A program made the position numbers and the translations under genes. A stretch of DNA of 64,000 bases, from contig NZ_FOIP01000001.1 of NCBI RefSeq assembly GCF_900105215.1, positions 1,200,001-1,264,000 on the forward strand, read 5' to 3'. Each line of letters opens with the position of its first letter. Within the stretch, counting starts at the first letter, position 1. Source of the stretch: Lacrimispora sphenoides. GTDB taxonomy: Bacteria > Bacillota > Clostridia > Lachnospirales > Lachnospiraceae. The notes under the pieces were generated by a model. It was not told where the DNA came from. It was given only the letters and a program-made list of their open reading frames with translations, and did no database searches. Below, piece after piece: positions 51,746 through 59,371 of this stretch.

Positions 51746-52179
51746 TGATTGTGTCCCTCTGATAGTAGGGCGCTCCTTATAGCGTCTCCTGTCTGTGTTA
51801 ATTCTCCTGGATCTGCCTCGCCCGGCACCCATGAAACCATTCCAGGGCCTTCCTCATAACGAGGAATCAAATGCACATGAAAATGAAAAACCGTCTGGCC
51901 TGCTTCTTTCCCATTATTCTGCACAACATTAAATCCGGCACAGCCTAATGAGTTTTTCATGGCATTTCCTATTTTAGCCGCTAACGGGAGAACCTTTTTT
52001 GCTGTTTCCTCTTCCAGCTCACAGATATCTTTGTAATGCTGTTTAGGAAGTATCAGGGCATGCCCCCTGGAAGCTGGTCCTAAATCCAGGATCACACGAA
52101 ACATGTCATCCTCGTAGATCGTTTCAGAAGGTATCACGCCATTTGCAATTTTGCAGAAAATGCAATTATCGTCCCTCAC
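51742..52179 (-). CDS. HIT family hydrolase (second of two)
   Basis: A 145-residue histidine-triad protein. The N-terminal CIFCKIANGVIPSETIYED (about residues 6-24) and the triad FHFHVHLIPRY (about 98-108) are typical of HinT/Hit enzymes that hydrolyse AMP-lysine or related adenylates. It differs from the other HIT protein in the window, which has a shorter C-terminal part and a different N-terminus. The ribosome binding site AGGAGGTGAGTAAGTG lies upstream. Its stop codon overlaps the start of the sigma factor gene. Confidence 0.94.
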   Translation of the reverse strand: MRDDNCIFCKIANGVIPSETIYEDDMFRVILDLGPASRGHALILPKQHYKDICELEEETAKKVLPLAAKIGNAMKNSLGCAGFNVVQNNGKEAGQTVFHFHVHLIPRYEEGPGMVSWVPGEADPGELTQTGDAIRSALLSEGHNQ

Positions 52180-52202
52180 TTACTCACCTCCTTCCAAATA
52201 GA

Positions 52203-52823
52203 TTATCCCCATATCTCCATATCCTGGCGCCTTCTTGGCTTGCGGTACATGAGAATCCCCATAACTACGCCAACAATGAGCCCACCAATATGGGCAGCAT
52301 TATCTACGCCTGTGCTGGTAAAGCCAAAATACAGGGAACACGCAATCACAACTGCCAGCTGTCTGACACTTAAGTCCTCCAACCGGCCGCGGTTGACTAA
52401 TACCGCATATAAAAGGCCTCCGATCACGCCAAAAATTGCGCCTGACGCCCCTGCCGAGACTACGGTTCTGTATTCTCCAAGATTCACTACCATAGACACC
52501 ACATTGGCGCCTACTCCGCAAAGCAAATAGAAGAGCAGGTATTTTATATGGCCCAGAGCCCTCTCCAAATTATCTCCCAATATAAATAAAATGAGCATGT
52601 TATTCATAATATGGTTAATACCAAAATGCATAAAAACAGAAGTGAGCAGCCGGTAATACTCTCCTCCCTCCAATACAAGCGGAGCGTACATTGCTCCATG
52701 TGCCACCATAAACTGCGTATTTTCCGTGGAGCCTGTCACCTCCAGATATAGGAAATAGATGACATTTATTGCGATCAAACCAACGTTTACAAATGCCTTC
52801 TTACGCCTGTATAAGTCCTTCAT
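52203..52823 (-). CDS. Rhomboid family intramembrane serine protease
   Basis: A 206-residue membrane protein with six predicted helices. The catalytic Ser is in VSAGASGAIFGVIGGLLY (GxSG, about residues 125-128), and the catalytic His is in GVDNAAHIGGLIVGVVMG (about 180). HFGINHIMNNMLILFILG carries the conserved His-Asn region. It cleaves transmembrane proteins inside the bilayer. The ATG has GCAAGGAGAGCTGTA upstream. It is probably the first gene of the rhomboid-HIT-sigma transcript. Confidence 0.94.
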   Translation of the reverse strand: MKDLYRRKKAFVNVGLIAINVIYFLYLEVTGSTENTQFMVAHGAMYAPLVLEGGEYYRLLTSVFMHFGINHIMNNMLILFILGDNLERALGHIKYLLFYLLCGVGANVVSMVVNLGEYRTVVSAGASGAIFGVIGGLLYAVLVNRGRLEDLSVRQLAVVIACSLYFGFTSTGVDNAAHIGGLIVGVVMGILMYRKPRRRQDMEIWG

Positions 52824-53017
52824 TACAGCTCTCCTTGCTAAATATTATGCCTATTTTAACACAAGTTGACATATTATGTAAATATGAACGCGAAATTTGC
52901 GGTAAAAACTTAACCATTTTAGCCAAAACTGCAACCTCAGCCTATCTAAATCCGGCCGGCTGTTTTAAAAGGCATCCGGGGAACTCTTCCTGCCCGGCAA
53001 GGGGCCTGAAGGATATA

Positions 53018-53038
53018 ATTTGCGAAACATTCGCAAAT
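53018..53038. promoter_or_regulatory. Palindromic operator 1 upstream of Fur-family gene
   Basis: ATTTGCGAAACATTCGCAAAT is a 21-bp site with 9-bp inverted arms and a 3-bp centre. It lies 4 bp upstream of the -35 box at 53043. A second near-copy lies over the transcription start. The size and symmetry fit a Fur/Zur-family operator. Confidence 0.8.
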
Positions 53039-53042
53039 TACC

Positions 53043-53071
53043 TTGACAACATATCAATTCCGCAGTACACT
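53043..53071 (+). promoter_or_regulatory. Promoter of the Fur-family/zinc-type operon
   Basis: TTGACA (53043-53048), a 17-nt spacer and TACACT (53066-53071) form a near-consensus sigma-A promoter. It is embraced by two palindromes, so repressor bound at both would block RNA polymerase. Confidence 0.88.
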
Positions 53072-53072
53072 T

Positions 53073-53093
53073 ATTTGCGAACAAATCGCAAAT
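53073..53093. promoter_or_regulatory. Palindromic operator 2 at the transcription start
   Basis: ATTTGCGAACAAATCGCAAAT has perfect 8-bp arms and a 5-bp centre. It immediately follows the -10 box and covers the expected transcription start. The centre-to-centre distance to operator 1 is 55 bp. Confidence 0.82.
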
Positions 53094-53109
53094 TAGGAAG
53101 TGAACCCTT

Positions 53110-53499
53110 TTGGCCAATTATATGACAGCACAAAGAAAACAGCTTTTTGCCTTTTTGCAGGAAAACCCTGACAGACAATTTTCCGCAAAACAAATTGCAG
53201 ACAGCCTTTCCGATTCTTCCGTCAGTTTAAGTGCAGTGTATCGTAATCTCACTTATCTGGAGGAAAAAGGGCTGATTAACCGCTTCACGAAAGAAGGAAG
53301 CCGGGAGCTTTTTTATCAGTATATTCATTCAGAGGATTGTCGTAATTGTATTCATATGAACTGCATAAAATGCGGAAGGGCTTATCATATGGATGCCCAC
53401 ATTGCCGACAGGATGCTGGAGGACATTTTAAAAGTGGACGGTTTTCAGATCAAAAAAGAGAAATCCGTACTTTACGGGATCTGCAAAAACTGTATCTGA
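53110..53499 (+). CDS. Fur family transcriptional repressor, probably zinc-responsive
   Basis: A 129-residue metalloregulator. The winged helix (SVSLSAVYRNLTYLEEKGLI, about residues 36-55) is typical of Fur/Zur/PerR. Two CxxC pairs (CIKC at about 88-91 and CKNC at about 125-128) make the structural zinc site. The His-rich C-terminal half (HSEDCRNCIHMNC, AYHMDAHIAD) provides regulatory ligands. The start appears to be TTG at 53110, because AGGAAGTG lies upstream at the right distance, while an in-frame ATG four codons later is too far from it. It heads the metal-transport operon and very likely represses its own promoter through the two palindromes. Confidence 0.9.
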   Translation: MANYMTAQRKQLFAFLQENPDRQFSAKQIADSLSDSSVSLSAVYRNLTYLEEKGLINRFTKEGSRELFYQYIHSEDCRNCIHMNCIKCGRAYHMDAHIADRMLEDILKVDGFQIKKEKSVLYGICKNCI

Positions 53500-53532
53500 T
53501 GTGTCCATTGTTTTTAAAAAGGAGGAAGAGAT

Positions 53533-53829
53533 ATGGCAAAAAACAAAAAACTGCTTGCCGGGTTTATCACCCTGGCGATTCTTTTTATGCTGCTCTTTTC
53601 CATATTTTATATCACTGCAGAGGCCCGCCATCAATGCATAGGCGAAAACTGCCCCATCTGTCTTGAAGTTCAGGCCTGTGTCCAGGCACTGAATACTCTT
53701 GGAACAGGCCTTGCGCCTGCCGTTGCCATATTCGCGGCCGCCTACTTTTTTGTAATCTGCGTGATTCCGGTCTTTCACCGCAACCCTTCACATACTTTGG
53801 TTTCTCTTAAGGTAAAGCTTACGAATTGA
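53533..53829 (+). CDS. Small two-TM protein with Cys/His cluster
   Basis: A 98-residue membrane protein with a hydrophobic N-terminal helix (ITLAILFMLLFSIFYITAEA), a loop HQCIGENCPICLEVQACVQA with one His and four Cys, a second helix (PAVAIFAAAYFFVICVIPVF) and a short tail. The loop is probably extracytoplasmic and looks suited to bind a transition metal. It lies between the Fur-family gene and the metal-binding lipoprotein gene, under the same operator-controlled promoter. I know no function. I infer an accessory role in zinc acquisition or sensing. The ribosome binding site AAAAAGGAGGAAGAGAT is strong. Confidence 0.75.
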   Translation: MAKNKKLLAGFITLAILFMLLFSIFYITAEARHQCIGENCPICLEVQACVQALNTLGTGLAPAVAIFAAAYFFVICVIPVFHRNPSHTLVSLKVKLTN

Positions 53830-53947
53830 ATATTGATTTTAACAGGGGAGAATTCTGCCCATTTTAGGCAGAAACCGATATCTGTCGATGCTCCCTTATA
53901 TTCTTATGCCCATTTTTAATGATCTATATTTATTCGGAGGTTCTAAA

Positions 53948-54934
53948 ATGAAAAAATTAATTTCCTGCCTGTTAGCAGGACTTATGATTATAGGAGCACT
54001 TACTGCTTGCTCCAATACAAATGCAACGACAACGGCCAGCAATAACAATAAACTAAGCGTGGTATGCACGATTTTTCCGGAGTACGATTGGGTCAGAGAA
54101 ATCCTTGGCAGTCATGGGGACAATGGAGAGGTCACCATGCTTCTGGATAACGGTGTGGATCTGCACAGCTATCAGCCGACAGCGGATGATATCATCAAAA
54201 TCTCAAACAGCGATATGTTCATCTATGTAGGTGGTGAATCCGACCTATGGGTGGAGGATGCTTTAAAGGAAGCTAAAAACAAAGATATGGTCGTGATCAA
54301 TCTCCTTGAAGTTCTGGGCGACACCGTCAAAGAGGAAGAGGTCGTTGAAGGAATGGAGTCAGAGGAAGAAGCCGAGGATGGCAGTGAGGATGGCCCGGAA
54401 TATGACGAGCACGTTTGGCTGTCACTGAAAAATGCCAAAACCTATTGCAATTACATTGCTTCAAAGCTTGGGGAAATCGACAGTGCAAATGCCGCGGACT
54501 ATTCTGCAAACGCAGATGCCTATGGAAAAAAGCTGGATCAATTGGATGAAAGCTACCAGCAGACAGTTGACTCTGCAAAACAGAATACCGTGCTGTTTGG
54601 GGACCGCTTTCCCTTCCGCTACTTAGCAGATGATTACGGCCTTACCTATTATGCCGCATTTGTGGGCTGCTCTGCAGAAACGGAGGCCAGCTTTGAAACC
54701 ATTGCCTTTCTTTCAAAAAAAGTTGATGAATTGGGGCTTGGCACTGTGCTTACGATTGAAGGCGCCAAGCATAAAATCGCTGAAACCATCGTTCAAAACA
54801 CGAAGGATAAAAATCAGGCAGTCCGTACCATGGATTCCATGCAGTCTACCACTTCCAAGGATGCAGAAAGTGGTACCACCTATCTTTCCATTATGCAGAC
54901 GAATCTGGAAGTACTGAAAGATGCATTAAATTAA
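53948..54934 (+). CDS. znuA: Metal ABC transporter substrate-binding lipoprotein (ZnuA-like)
   Basis: A 328-residue cluster A-I solute-binding protein. The signal peptide ends in lipobox ALTAC (Cys about residue 20). The mature start VVCTIFPEYDWVREILG is typical, and His in DLHSYQPTADD is the first metal ligand. The flexible loop that is usually His-rich is here Glu/Asp-rich (VVEGMESEEEAEDGSEDGPE) and leads to YDEHVWLSLKNA with the second His. Glu/Asp residues near FGDRFPFRYLADDY and TIEGAKHKIAET complete the site. The ATG follows TTCGGAGGTTCTAAA, and a longer upstream frame is rejected. A 118-bp gap with a TTCTGCC/GGCAGAA hairpin (53853-53873) precedes it. Confidence 0.92.
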   Translation: MKKLISCLLAGLMIIGALTACSNTNATTTASNNNKLSVVCTIFPEYDWVREILGSHGDNGEVTMLLDNGVDLHSYQPTADDIIKISNSDMFIYVGGESDLWVEDALKEAKNKDMVVINLLEVLGDTVKEEEVVEGMESEEEAEDGSEDGPEYDEHVWLSLKNAKTYCNYIASKLGEIDSANAADYSANADAYGKKLDQLDESYQQTVDSAKQNTVLFGDRFPFRYLADDYGLTYYAAFVGCSAETEASFETIAFLSKKVDELGLGTVLTIEGAKHKIAETIVQNTKDKNQAVRTMDSMQSTTSKDAESGTTYLSIMQTNLEVLKDALN

Positions 54935-54948
54935 GAGGAGGAATCATA

Positions 54949-55659
54949 GTGGCACAGCTAACATGTAACAACCTTACCATCGGGTATGACGGCAAAACGG
55001 TCCTTAAGGGACTTAACTTTTCCGTAAACAGCGGTGATTATCTCTGTATCGTAGGAGAAAACGGTTCCGGGAAAAGTACTCTCATGAAAACTATTCTGCA
55101 CCTTCTGGCGCCGCTTGAAGGAAGCATTGTTATAGAAAACAAGCAGCATCCAGAAGGAATCGGATATCTGCCTCAGCAGACAGTGGTACAAAAGGATTTT
55201 CCGGCATCTGTTCGGGAAATTGTTTTATCGGGCTGTCTGAACCGCTGTGGGCTGCGTCCCTATTACAGCCGCGAAGAAAAGCAGCTTTCCCATGAAAATA
55301 TGGAGAAAATGGGGATCTCCCATTTGTCCAAACGGTGTTACAGAGAATTGTCCGGAGGCCAGCAGCAGCGAGTTCTGCTGGCACGGGCGCTGTGCGCTGC
55401 CGGAAAAATGCTTCTGCTTGACGAGCCTGTTTCAGGGCTTGACCCAAAGGCCACTGCCGAGATGTATGAGTTAATCAAAAAGCTGAATGAGGAAGGCATC
55501 ACCATTATTATGATATCTCATGATATAGGCTCTGCAGTTAACTATGCAAGCCATATCCTGCACATGGGAGATCCTCTCTTTTTCGGAACAAAAGATGAGT
55601 ATTTAGACAGCAGCATCGGCAAAGCTTATTCATCTCAGAATGGAGGCAAAGAAGCATGA
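54949..55659 (+). CDS. znuC: Metal ABC transporter ATP-binding protein
   Basis: A 236-residue ATPase that energises metal import. Walker A is VGENGSGKSTLMKT (about residues 35-48), the signature LSGGQQQRVLLARAL is at about 135-149, Walker B LLLDEPVSGL is at about 157-166, and the switch His is in IMISHD. The start is GTG at 54949, preceded by AAGAGGAGGAATCATA. Its stop overlaps the start of the permease gene by 4 bp, indicating translational coupling. Confidence 0.96.
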   Translation: MAQLTCNNLTIGYDGKTVLKGLNFSVNSGDYLCIVGENGSGKSTLMKTILHLLAPLEGSIVIENKQHPEGIGYLPQQTVVQKDFPASVREIVLSGCLNRCGLRPYYSREEKQLSHENMEKMGISHLSKRCYRELSGGQQQRVLLARALCAAGKMLLLDEPVSGLDPKATAEMYELIKKLNEEGITIIMISHDIGSAVNYASHILHMGDPLFFGTKDEYLDSSIGKAYSSQNGGKEA

Positions 55660-56510
55660 GTATATTGATTGAAAAATTAGCCTTATATTTTGAATATCCC
55701 TTTGTACGCTATGCTCTGATTGTCGGGATATTAATTGCTCTCTGCTCCTCCCTGTTGGGTGTTACACTGGTCTTAAAGCGTTTTTCCTTTATTGGCGACG
55801 GACTGTCCCATGTTGCCTTTGGGGGTATGGCAATCGCTACGGTAATGAAGCTGTCTAATCAAATGCTGCTCATTCTGCCGGTTACCGTCATCTGCGCAAT
55901 TCTTCTGCTGCGAACGGGTCAGAATGCCAAAATCAAGGGCGATGCAGCTATCGCTATGATTTCCGTGGGCGCGCTGGCCCTGGGCTACCTGCTTATGAAT
56001 ATATTTTCTGCCTCAGCCAATCTGGCAGGAGACGTATGCAGCACGCTGTTTGGTTCAACCTCCATTCTGACACTGACAAAGACGGAAGTATGGCTTTGTG
56101 TTGCCCTTTCGGTGGTCGTTATCGCCGTATTTTTACTCTTTTACCATAAGATATTTGCAGTCACCTTTGATGAAGACTTTGCAAGAGCAACCGGCACAAA
56201 AGCGGAACAATACAACCTGCTGATTGCGGTTATCATAGCCATTATCATCGTACTTGCCATGAATCTGGTTGGATCTCTGCTGATCTCTGCATTGGTCATT
56301 TTTCCGGCGCTCTCGGCTATGCGCATATTTAAAAACTTTAAGTCCGTGATCCTTTGTTCGGCAATCCTTTCCGTCTTCTGCGCCGTACTGGGAATTCTAA
56401 CATCCATTCTGGCAGGAACTCCGGTCGGTTCAACCATTGTAGCCGTTGATATCGCTGCGTTTGCCATATGCTCACTCATTGGGTGGATCCGGGGAGGTGT
56501 CAAAGGATGA
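55656..56510 (+). CDS. znuB: Metal ABC transporter permease (ZnuB-like)
   Basis: A 284-residue ABC-3 family permease with about eight hydrophobic helices. FIGDGLSHVAFGGMAIATVM and the segment VGSLLISALVIFPALSAMRI are family signatures. It forms the channel for zinc or manganese with the neighbouring ATPase and lipoprotein. ATGA overlaps join it to genes on both sides (start at 55656 within the ATPase stop, and its stop within the start of the next lipoprotein). Confidence 0.95.
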   Translation: MSILIEKLALYFEYPFVRYALIVGILIALCSSLLGVTLVLKRFSFIGDGLSHVAFGGMAIATVMKLSNQMLLILPVTVICAILLLRTGQNAKIKGDAAIAMISVGALALGYLLMNIFSASANLAGDVCSTLFGSTSILTLTKTEVWLCVALSVVVIAVFLLFYHKIFAVTFDEDFARATGTKAEQYNLLIAVIIAIIIVLAMNLVGSLLISALVIFPALSAMRIFKNFKSVILCSAILSVFCAVLGILTSILAGTPVGSTIVAVDIAAFAICSLIGWIRGGVKG

Positions 56511-57115
56511 AACGTATCTTTGGGATGGTTCTGATGCTTTTCATGGTAAACCTAGCATTAACAGGCTGCGGAAAAGACGCCGTGACTGCCCCCGGTCCGT
56601 CGCTGCCGCAAGGGGACCAGGCAGACTCCGGACAATACGGGACCGCAGGCTCTGAACAATACGATCCGGAGAGTACGGAAGACTTTGACATTAATACCTA
56701 TCCTTCTGATTCCTTCGAACCAACCACGGAGCAATTTCAGGATGATCCAGCGGGCTCTACGAATAACACCGGGTTTGATATTGACCTGACGAAATTAAGC
56801 AGCACCATGGTTTTTTCCGAGGTATACAATATGATGATATCTCCGGAAGAATATATGGGAAAAACAATTAAAGCCGAAGGGATATTCCAGGTTTACCAGG
56901 ATTCGAATAATAACAATTTTTACGCTTTGGTCATTGCGGATGCCACTGCCTGCTGCCAGCAAGGACTGGAATTAATCTGGGACGTAGATCTTACTTATCC
57001 CGATGACTATCCGGTTGAAAATAGCGAAATAGAAATAACAGGTGTGTATCAAAGTTATATAGAAGAAGGCAACACATATTATTATGTGCAGGTAAATGAT
57101 GTTAAGGCGGTATAG
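56507..57115 (+). CDS. Lipoprotein with OB-like/DUF1980-reminiscent domain
   Basis: A 202-residue lipoprotein with lipobox ALTGC (Cys about residue 18). An acidic, Thr/Ser/Pro-rich linker runs to about 95. A C-terminal beta-rich domain follows (EEYMGKTIKAEGIFQVYQDS, then ADATACCQQGLELIW and ENSEIEITGVYQSY). The Gly-Lys-x-Ile-x-x-x-Gly start and the Cys-Cys after Ala-Asp-Ala recall the C-terminal domain of YcgQ/DUF1980 proteins, some of which are zinc-regulated. As the last gene of the operon, translationally coupled to the permease, it may be a metal-handling surface protein. The ATG is at 56507 with GGGGAGGTGTCAAAGG upstream. Confidence 0.7.
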   Translation: MKRIFGMVLMLFMVNLALTGCGKDAVTAPGPSLPQGDQADSGQYGTAGSEQYDPESTEDFDINTYPSDSFEPTTEQFQDDPAGSTNNTGFDIDLTKLSSTMVFSEVYNMMISPEEYMGKTIKAEGIFQVYQDSNNNNFYALVIADATACCQQGLELIWDVDLTYPDDYPVENSEIEITGVYQSYIEEGNTYYYVQVNDVKAV

Positions 57116-57138
57116 AATTTCATTCCCATACCGCCAGT

Positions 57139-57170
57139 ACACCGGCCCGAAAAAGGCCGGTGTTTTTATT
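57139..57170 (+). terminator. Terminator of the zinc-type operon
   Basis: ACACCGGCC (57139-57147) pairs with GGCCGGTGT (57155-57163) across a 7-nt loop, followed by TTTTATTTTG. It is a strong rho-independent terminator 23 bp after the last stop. Confidence 0.92.
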
Positions 57171-57196
57171 TTGTAATTATAAATTTATGTAAATAC

Positions 57197-57244
57197 AACT
57201 TCATGTAAACATAACTTCATGTAAACATAACTTCATGTAAATAT
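57197..57244. repeat. Three 16-bp tandem repeats overlapping a stop codon
   Basis: AACTTCATGTAAACAT is repeated at 57197, 57213 and 57229 (the last unit ends ATAT), with a degenerate unit AAATTTATGTAAATAC before it. The third unit contains the stop codon (TGA at 57233-57235) and last residues of the FHA-domain gene on the minus strand. Unit number could change by slippage without affecting the protein. Confidence 0.9.
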
Positions 57245-58537
57245 AAATGGGTAATTTGCAATAAAAACTTCATCTCCTATTTTCAGCGATACCGTCTCAT
57301 TTGTTTCTAATACCCGCCCGTTCACAGCGGTTCCATTGGTAGAATTTAAGTCACTGATCCGGTATTCTTCTCCTTCTCTGTCTATCCTGGCGTGAATCCT
57401 GCTGATGGCTTCTCCAGTGAGGACACAATCGACCATGCCTTCCTGCTTTCCAATTAAATAAGGGACATAAGTAATTGCGATATCTTCCAAATCAGTACCA
57501 ACTGCACGTAAGTACCGGATACTTTTATCGGCCGTTGTATCGTTTAACAAGGCCGTTTGAAATACTTCCTCATCTCCTGTATCAGGTTTTGGTGTCTTTT
57601 CCTTTATCTCTTCTTCAAATGTCAACTGCCAGTCATAGCCTTCCGCCGGTTGACGGCCCCGCTCTTCCTTTTTCACCATCATCTCCTTTGGCTGCCTGGA
57701 CTCTTTTCTCCATACGGCTAAAACTGCGAAAGCTGAGAAACCCCCGGTGATGGGCACCCCATACCAGAATTTTCGAATCCCTTCCATACCAAAAACCAAC
57801 CATAAAGCTGTAGCAATACTAAACATAGCTAAAATTGGGATAATGAAAACAACTCCATTCACCTTACCATCAAAAAGGCGACTTCTTTCTTCTATCTCCT
57901 CATTAATTGAATACAAAATGTGAGAGCTAAGATTCTCTTCCGTCTTGTTGTCTCTTTCCGTCTGAAGTACACTTTCATCACTTCCTTTTTCGCTGGAACA
58001 ATTCTTTCCGGCAATTTCAAGGAGGTCCTTCATCCCGTAATTTTCCTTAAGGCTTTCCTGATACAGGCCATACGCCATAACTACACATTCCTTATCCTGG
58101 TGATTGACCTTACCCAGAAGATACCGCAGCAACCCGGTCATCTCCTCAGGAAATCCCACCTGTCTACCGGGAACAAGGCAAAGGAAAACCGTAAACTGAT
58201 CCGGCTCAACGTAAATATATTCTGGCTCCAGTAGGATTAGTTTTTCCTTAAGCAGGTAAGCCTCCAGCCTGTCCAGAGTCCGCCCAATATCTTCAATTAA
58301 CTTCTTAAGCTCCTCCCTGCCCAGACTATGATATTCAAGAACTCTGTTTAAGGGCTGCTTTGAGGTGATCTCATAATAATATAATTTCTGATTATCCACC
58401 TGCTTCACATGGAACTTCAGCAGTCCACCGATCCTGTTTGCCGCCATCATATATATTTCATAACTGTCATTTCCATTCTCCTCCGGCTCCATAATCAAAT
58501 AATTGTGCTTCATTTCCCGCCTGTATACAGCCTTCAT
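57233..58537 (-). CDS. DUF6382/FHA-domain membrane protein
   Basis: A 434-residue protein. The N-terminal 180 residues (MKHNYLIMEPEENGNDSYEI, then LEAYLLKEKLILLEPEYIYV) resemble the DUF6382 domain found in Tad-type clusters of Lachnospiraceae. Two adjacent hydrophobic helices lie at about residues 225-270. A linker follows, and the C-terminal FHA domain (residues about 345-425) has ISRIHARIDREGEEYRISDL and NSTNGTAVNGRVLET, the phospho-Thr binding loops. It may couple pilus assembly to Ser/Thr kinase signalling, but this is inference. The ATG with AATCAGGAGGAATGAG lies directly after the upstream TadE-like gene. It is the last gene of the cluster. Confidence 0.85.
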   Translation of the reverse strand: MKAVYRREMKHNYLIMEPEENGNDSYEIYMMAANRIGGLLKFHVKQVDNQKLYYYEITSKQPLNRVLEYHSLGREELKKLIEDIGRTLDRLEAYLLKEKLILLEPEYIYVEPDQFTVFLCLVPGRQVGFPEEMTGLLRYLLGKVNHQDKECVVMAYGLYQESLKENYGMKDLLEIAGKNCSSEKGSDESVLQTERDNKTEENLSSHILYSINEEIEERSRLFDGKVNGVVFIIPILAMFSIATALWLVFGMEGIRKFWYGVPITGGFSAFAVLAVWRKESRQPKEMMVKKEERGRQPAEGYDWQLTFEEEIKEKTPKPDTGDEEVFQTALLNDTTADKSIRYLRAVGTDLEDIAITYVPYLIGKQEGMVDCVLTGEAISRIHARIDREGEEYRISDLNSTNGTAVNGRVLETNETVSLKIGDEVFIANYPFIFT

Positions 58538-58538
58538 C

Positions 58539-58928
58539 TCATTCCTCCTGATTGATGAGCGTCAACATCCTAAAAAAATTCTCCGGATCAAACACGCCCT
58601 GTTCCATTTCCAGCTTCCAGGCCCCCGCACTTCCATAGGCTTCCACCCTCCTGCCTGTTACTGGGTTTCCTGCCATCTTTATCTGAAAATCATATTTTTT
58701 CCAGGAAAAAGGATTACCGGCCCTTCTGACTGCCCACAAAGCAGCTTCATCAGACGGCTCTGTTTCATTATGGCGCAGTCTTTGCACCGTCTCTCCCAAT
58801 GCCATTGATCCTACAACTTCATCCCTCAACCGGTAAGCTGCTTGTACAGAAACAATCAGCGCCCATAAAACAATTGCCATAATAAAAGCCGCCTCAACGG
58901 TATAGCTTCCCTGCAGTCTATTCTTCAT
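58539..58928 (-). CDS. TadE-like pseudopilin/pilus assembly protein
   Basis: A 129-residue protein with an N-terminal TadE-type segment: GSYTVEAAFIMAIVLWALIV (about residues 7-26), including the Gly-x-x-T-V/I-E-A motif with Glu at position +5 of a cleavable pilin-like leader. The rest is soluble and external. Such minor pilins prime Tad/Flp pilus assembly. The ATG at 58928 overlaps the stop of the prepilin peptidase gene (ATGA). A longer upstream start is rejected. Confidence 0.85.
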   Translation of the reverse strand: MKNRLQGSYTVEAAFIMAIVLWALIVSVQAAYRLRDEVVGSMALGETVQRLRHNETEPSDEAALWAVRRAGNPFSWKKYDFQIKMAGNPVTGRRVEAYGSAGAWKLEMEQGVFDPENFFRMLTLINQEE

Positions 58929-59359
58929 AACATCACCAGTCCAATCCACACAGGAACAAGAAATGGCAGAAACGGTACCGTTTTCTTCTTATAATCCCGT
59001 CCCCGAAGCCAGCCCCAGACATAAATTCCACCGCATACAATGCCATTTAAAAAAATTCCACAGATCAATAACTTCAGATTCAAACGTGCTCTTAAAAATA
59101 GGCCGCTGACTACAAAAAACCAACCATCTCCCATTCCGATTGCCTCACCTGTTAATCGGCTTAAAAGAAGGAGTCCAACTCCTATCATACAGCTTAACAG
59201 CCGTTCTCTGCCAATATCTCCCTGTAAAAGAGCCAGAATCAGTCCGGCCATGCCTGCTGCCTGAAAAAGCCATACGCTGACAGCCTTTTCTCTTCCGTCT
59301 TCCCAGGCAGCCGCCAATAAAAACACTCCAAATATAATTTTATTTACGCTTTCCACCAT
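58925..59359 (-). CDS. Prepilin peptidase, A24/CpaA type
   Basis: A 144-residue membrane protein with about five helices, the short CpaA/TadV form lacking the methyltransferase domain. The two aspartates of the A24 active site are in AAAWEDGREKAVSVW (about residue 21) and EAIGMGDGWFFVVSGL (GxGD, about residue 76). It cleaves the leader peptide of the Flp-type and TadE-like pilins encoded around it. The ATG follows AATAGGGAGGTACCTCT. Confidence 0.88.
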   Translation of the reverse strand: MVESVNKIIFGVFLLAAAWEDGREKAVSVWLFQAAGMAGLILALLQGDIGRERLLSCMIGVGLLLLSRLTGEAIGMGDGWFFVVSGLFLRARLNLKLLICGIFLNGIVCGGIYVWGWLRGRDYKKKTVPFLPFLVPVWIGLVML

Positions 59360-59371
59360 AGAGGTACCTCC

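Noticed and set aside
52203..53109. Divergent control of the rhomboid gene by the Fur-family operators
   Set aside because: The nearest operator is almost 200 bp from the rhomboid start, and its spacing fits only the plus-strand promoter. I see no reason to include the rhomboid gene in the regulon.
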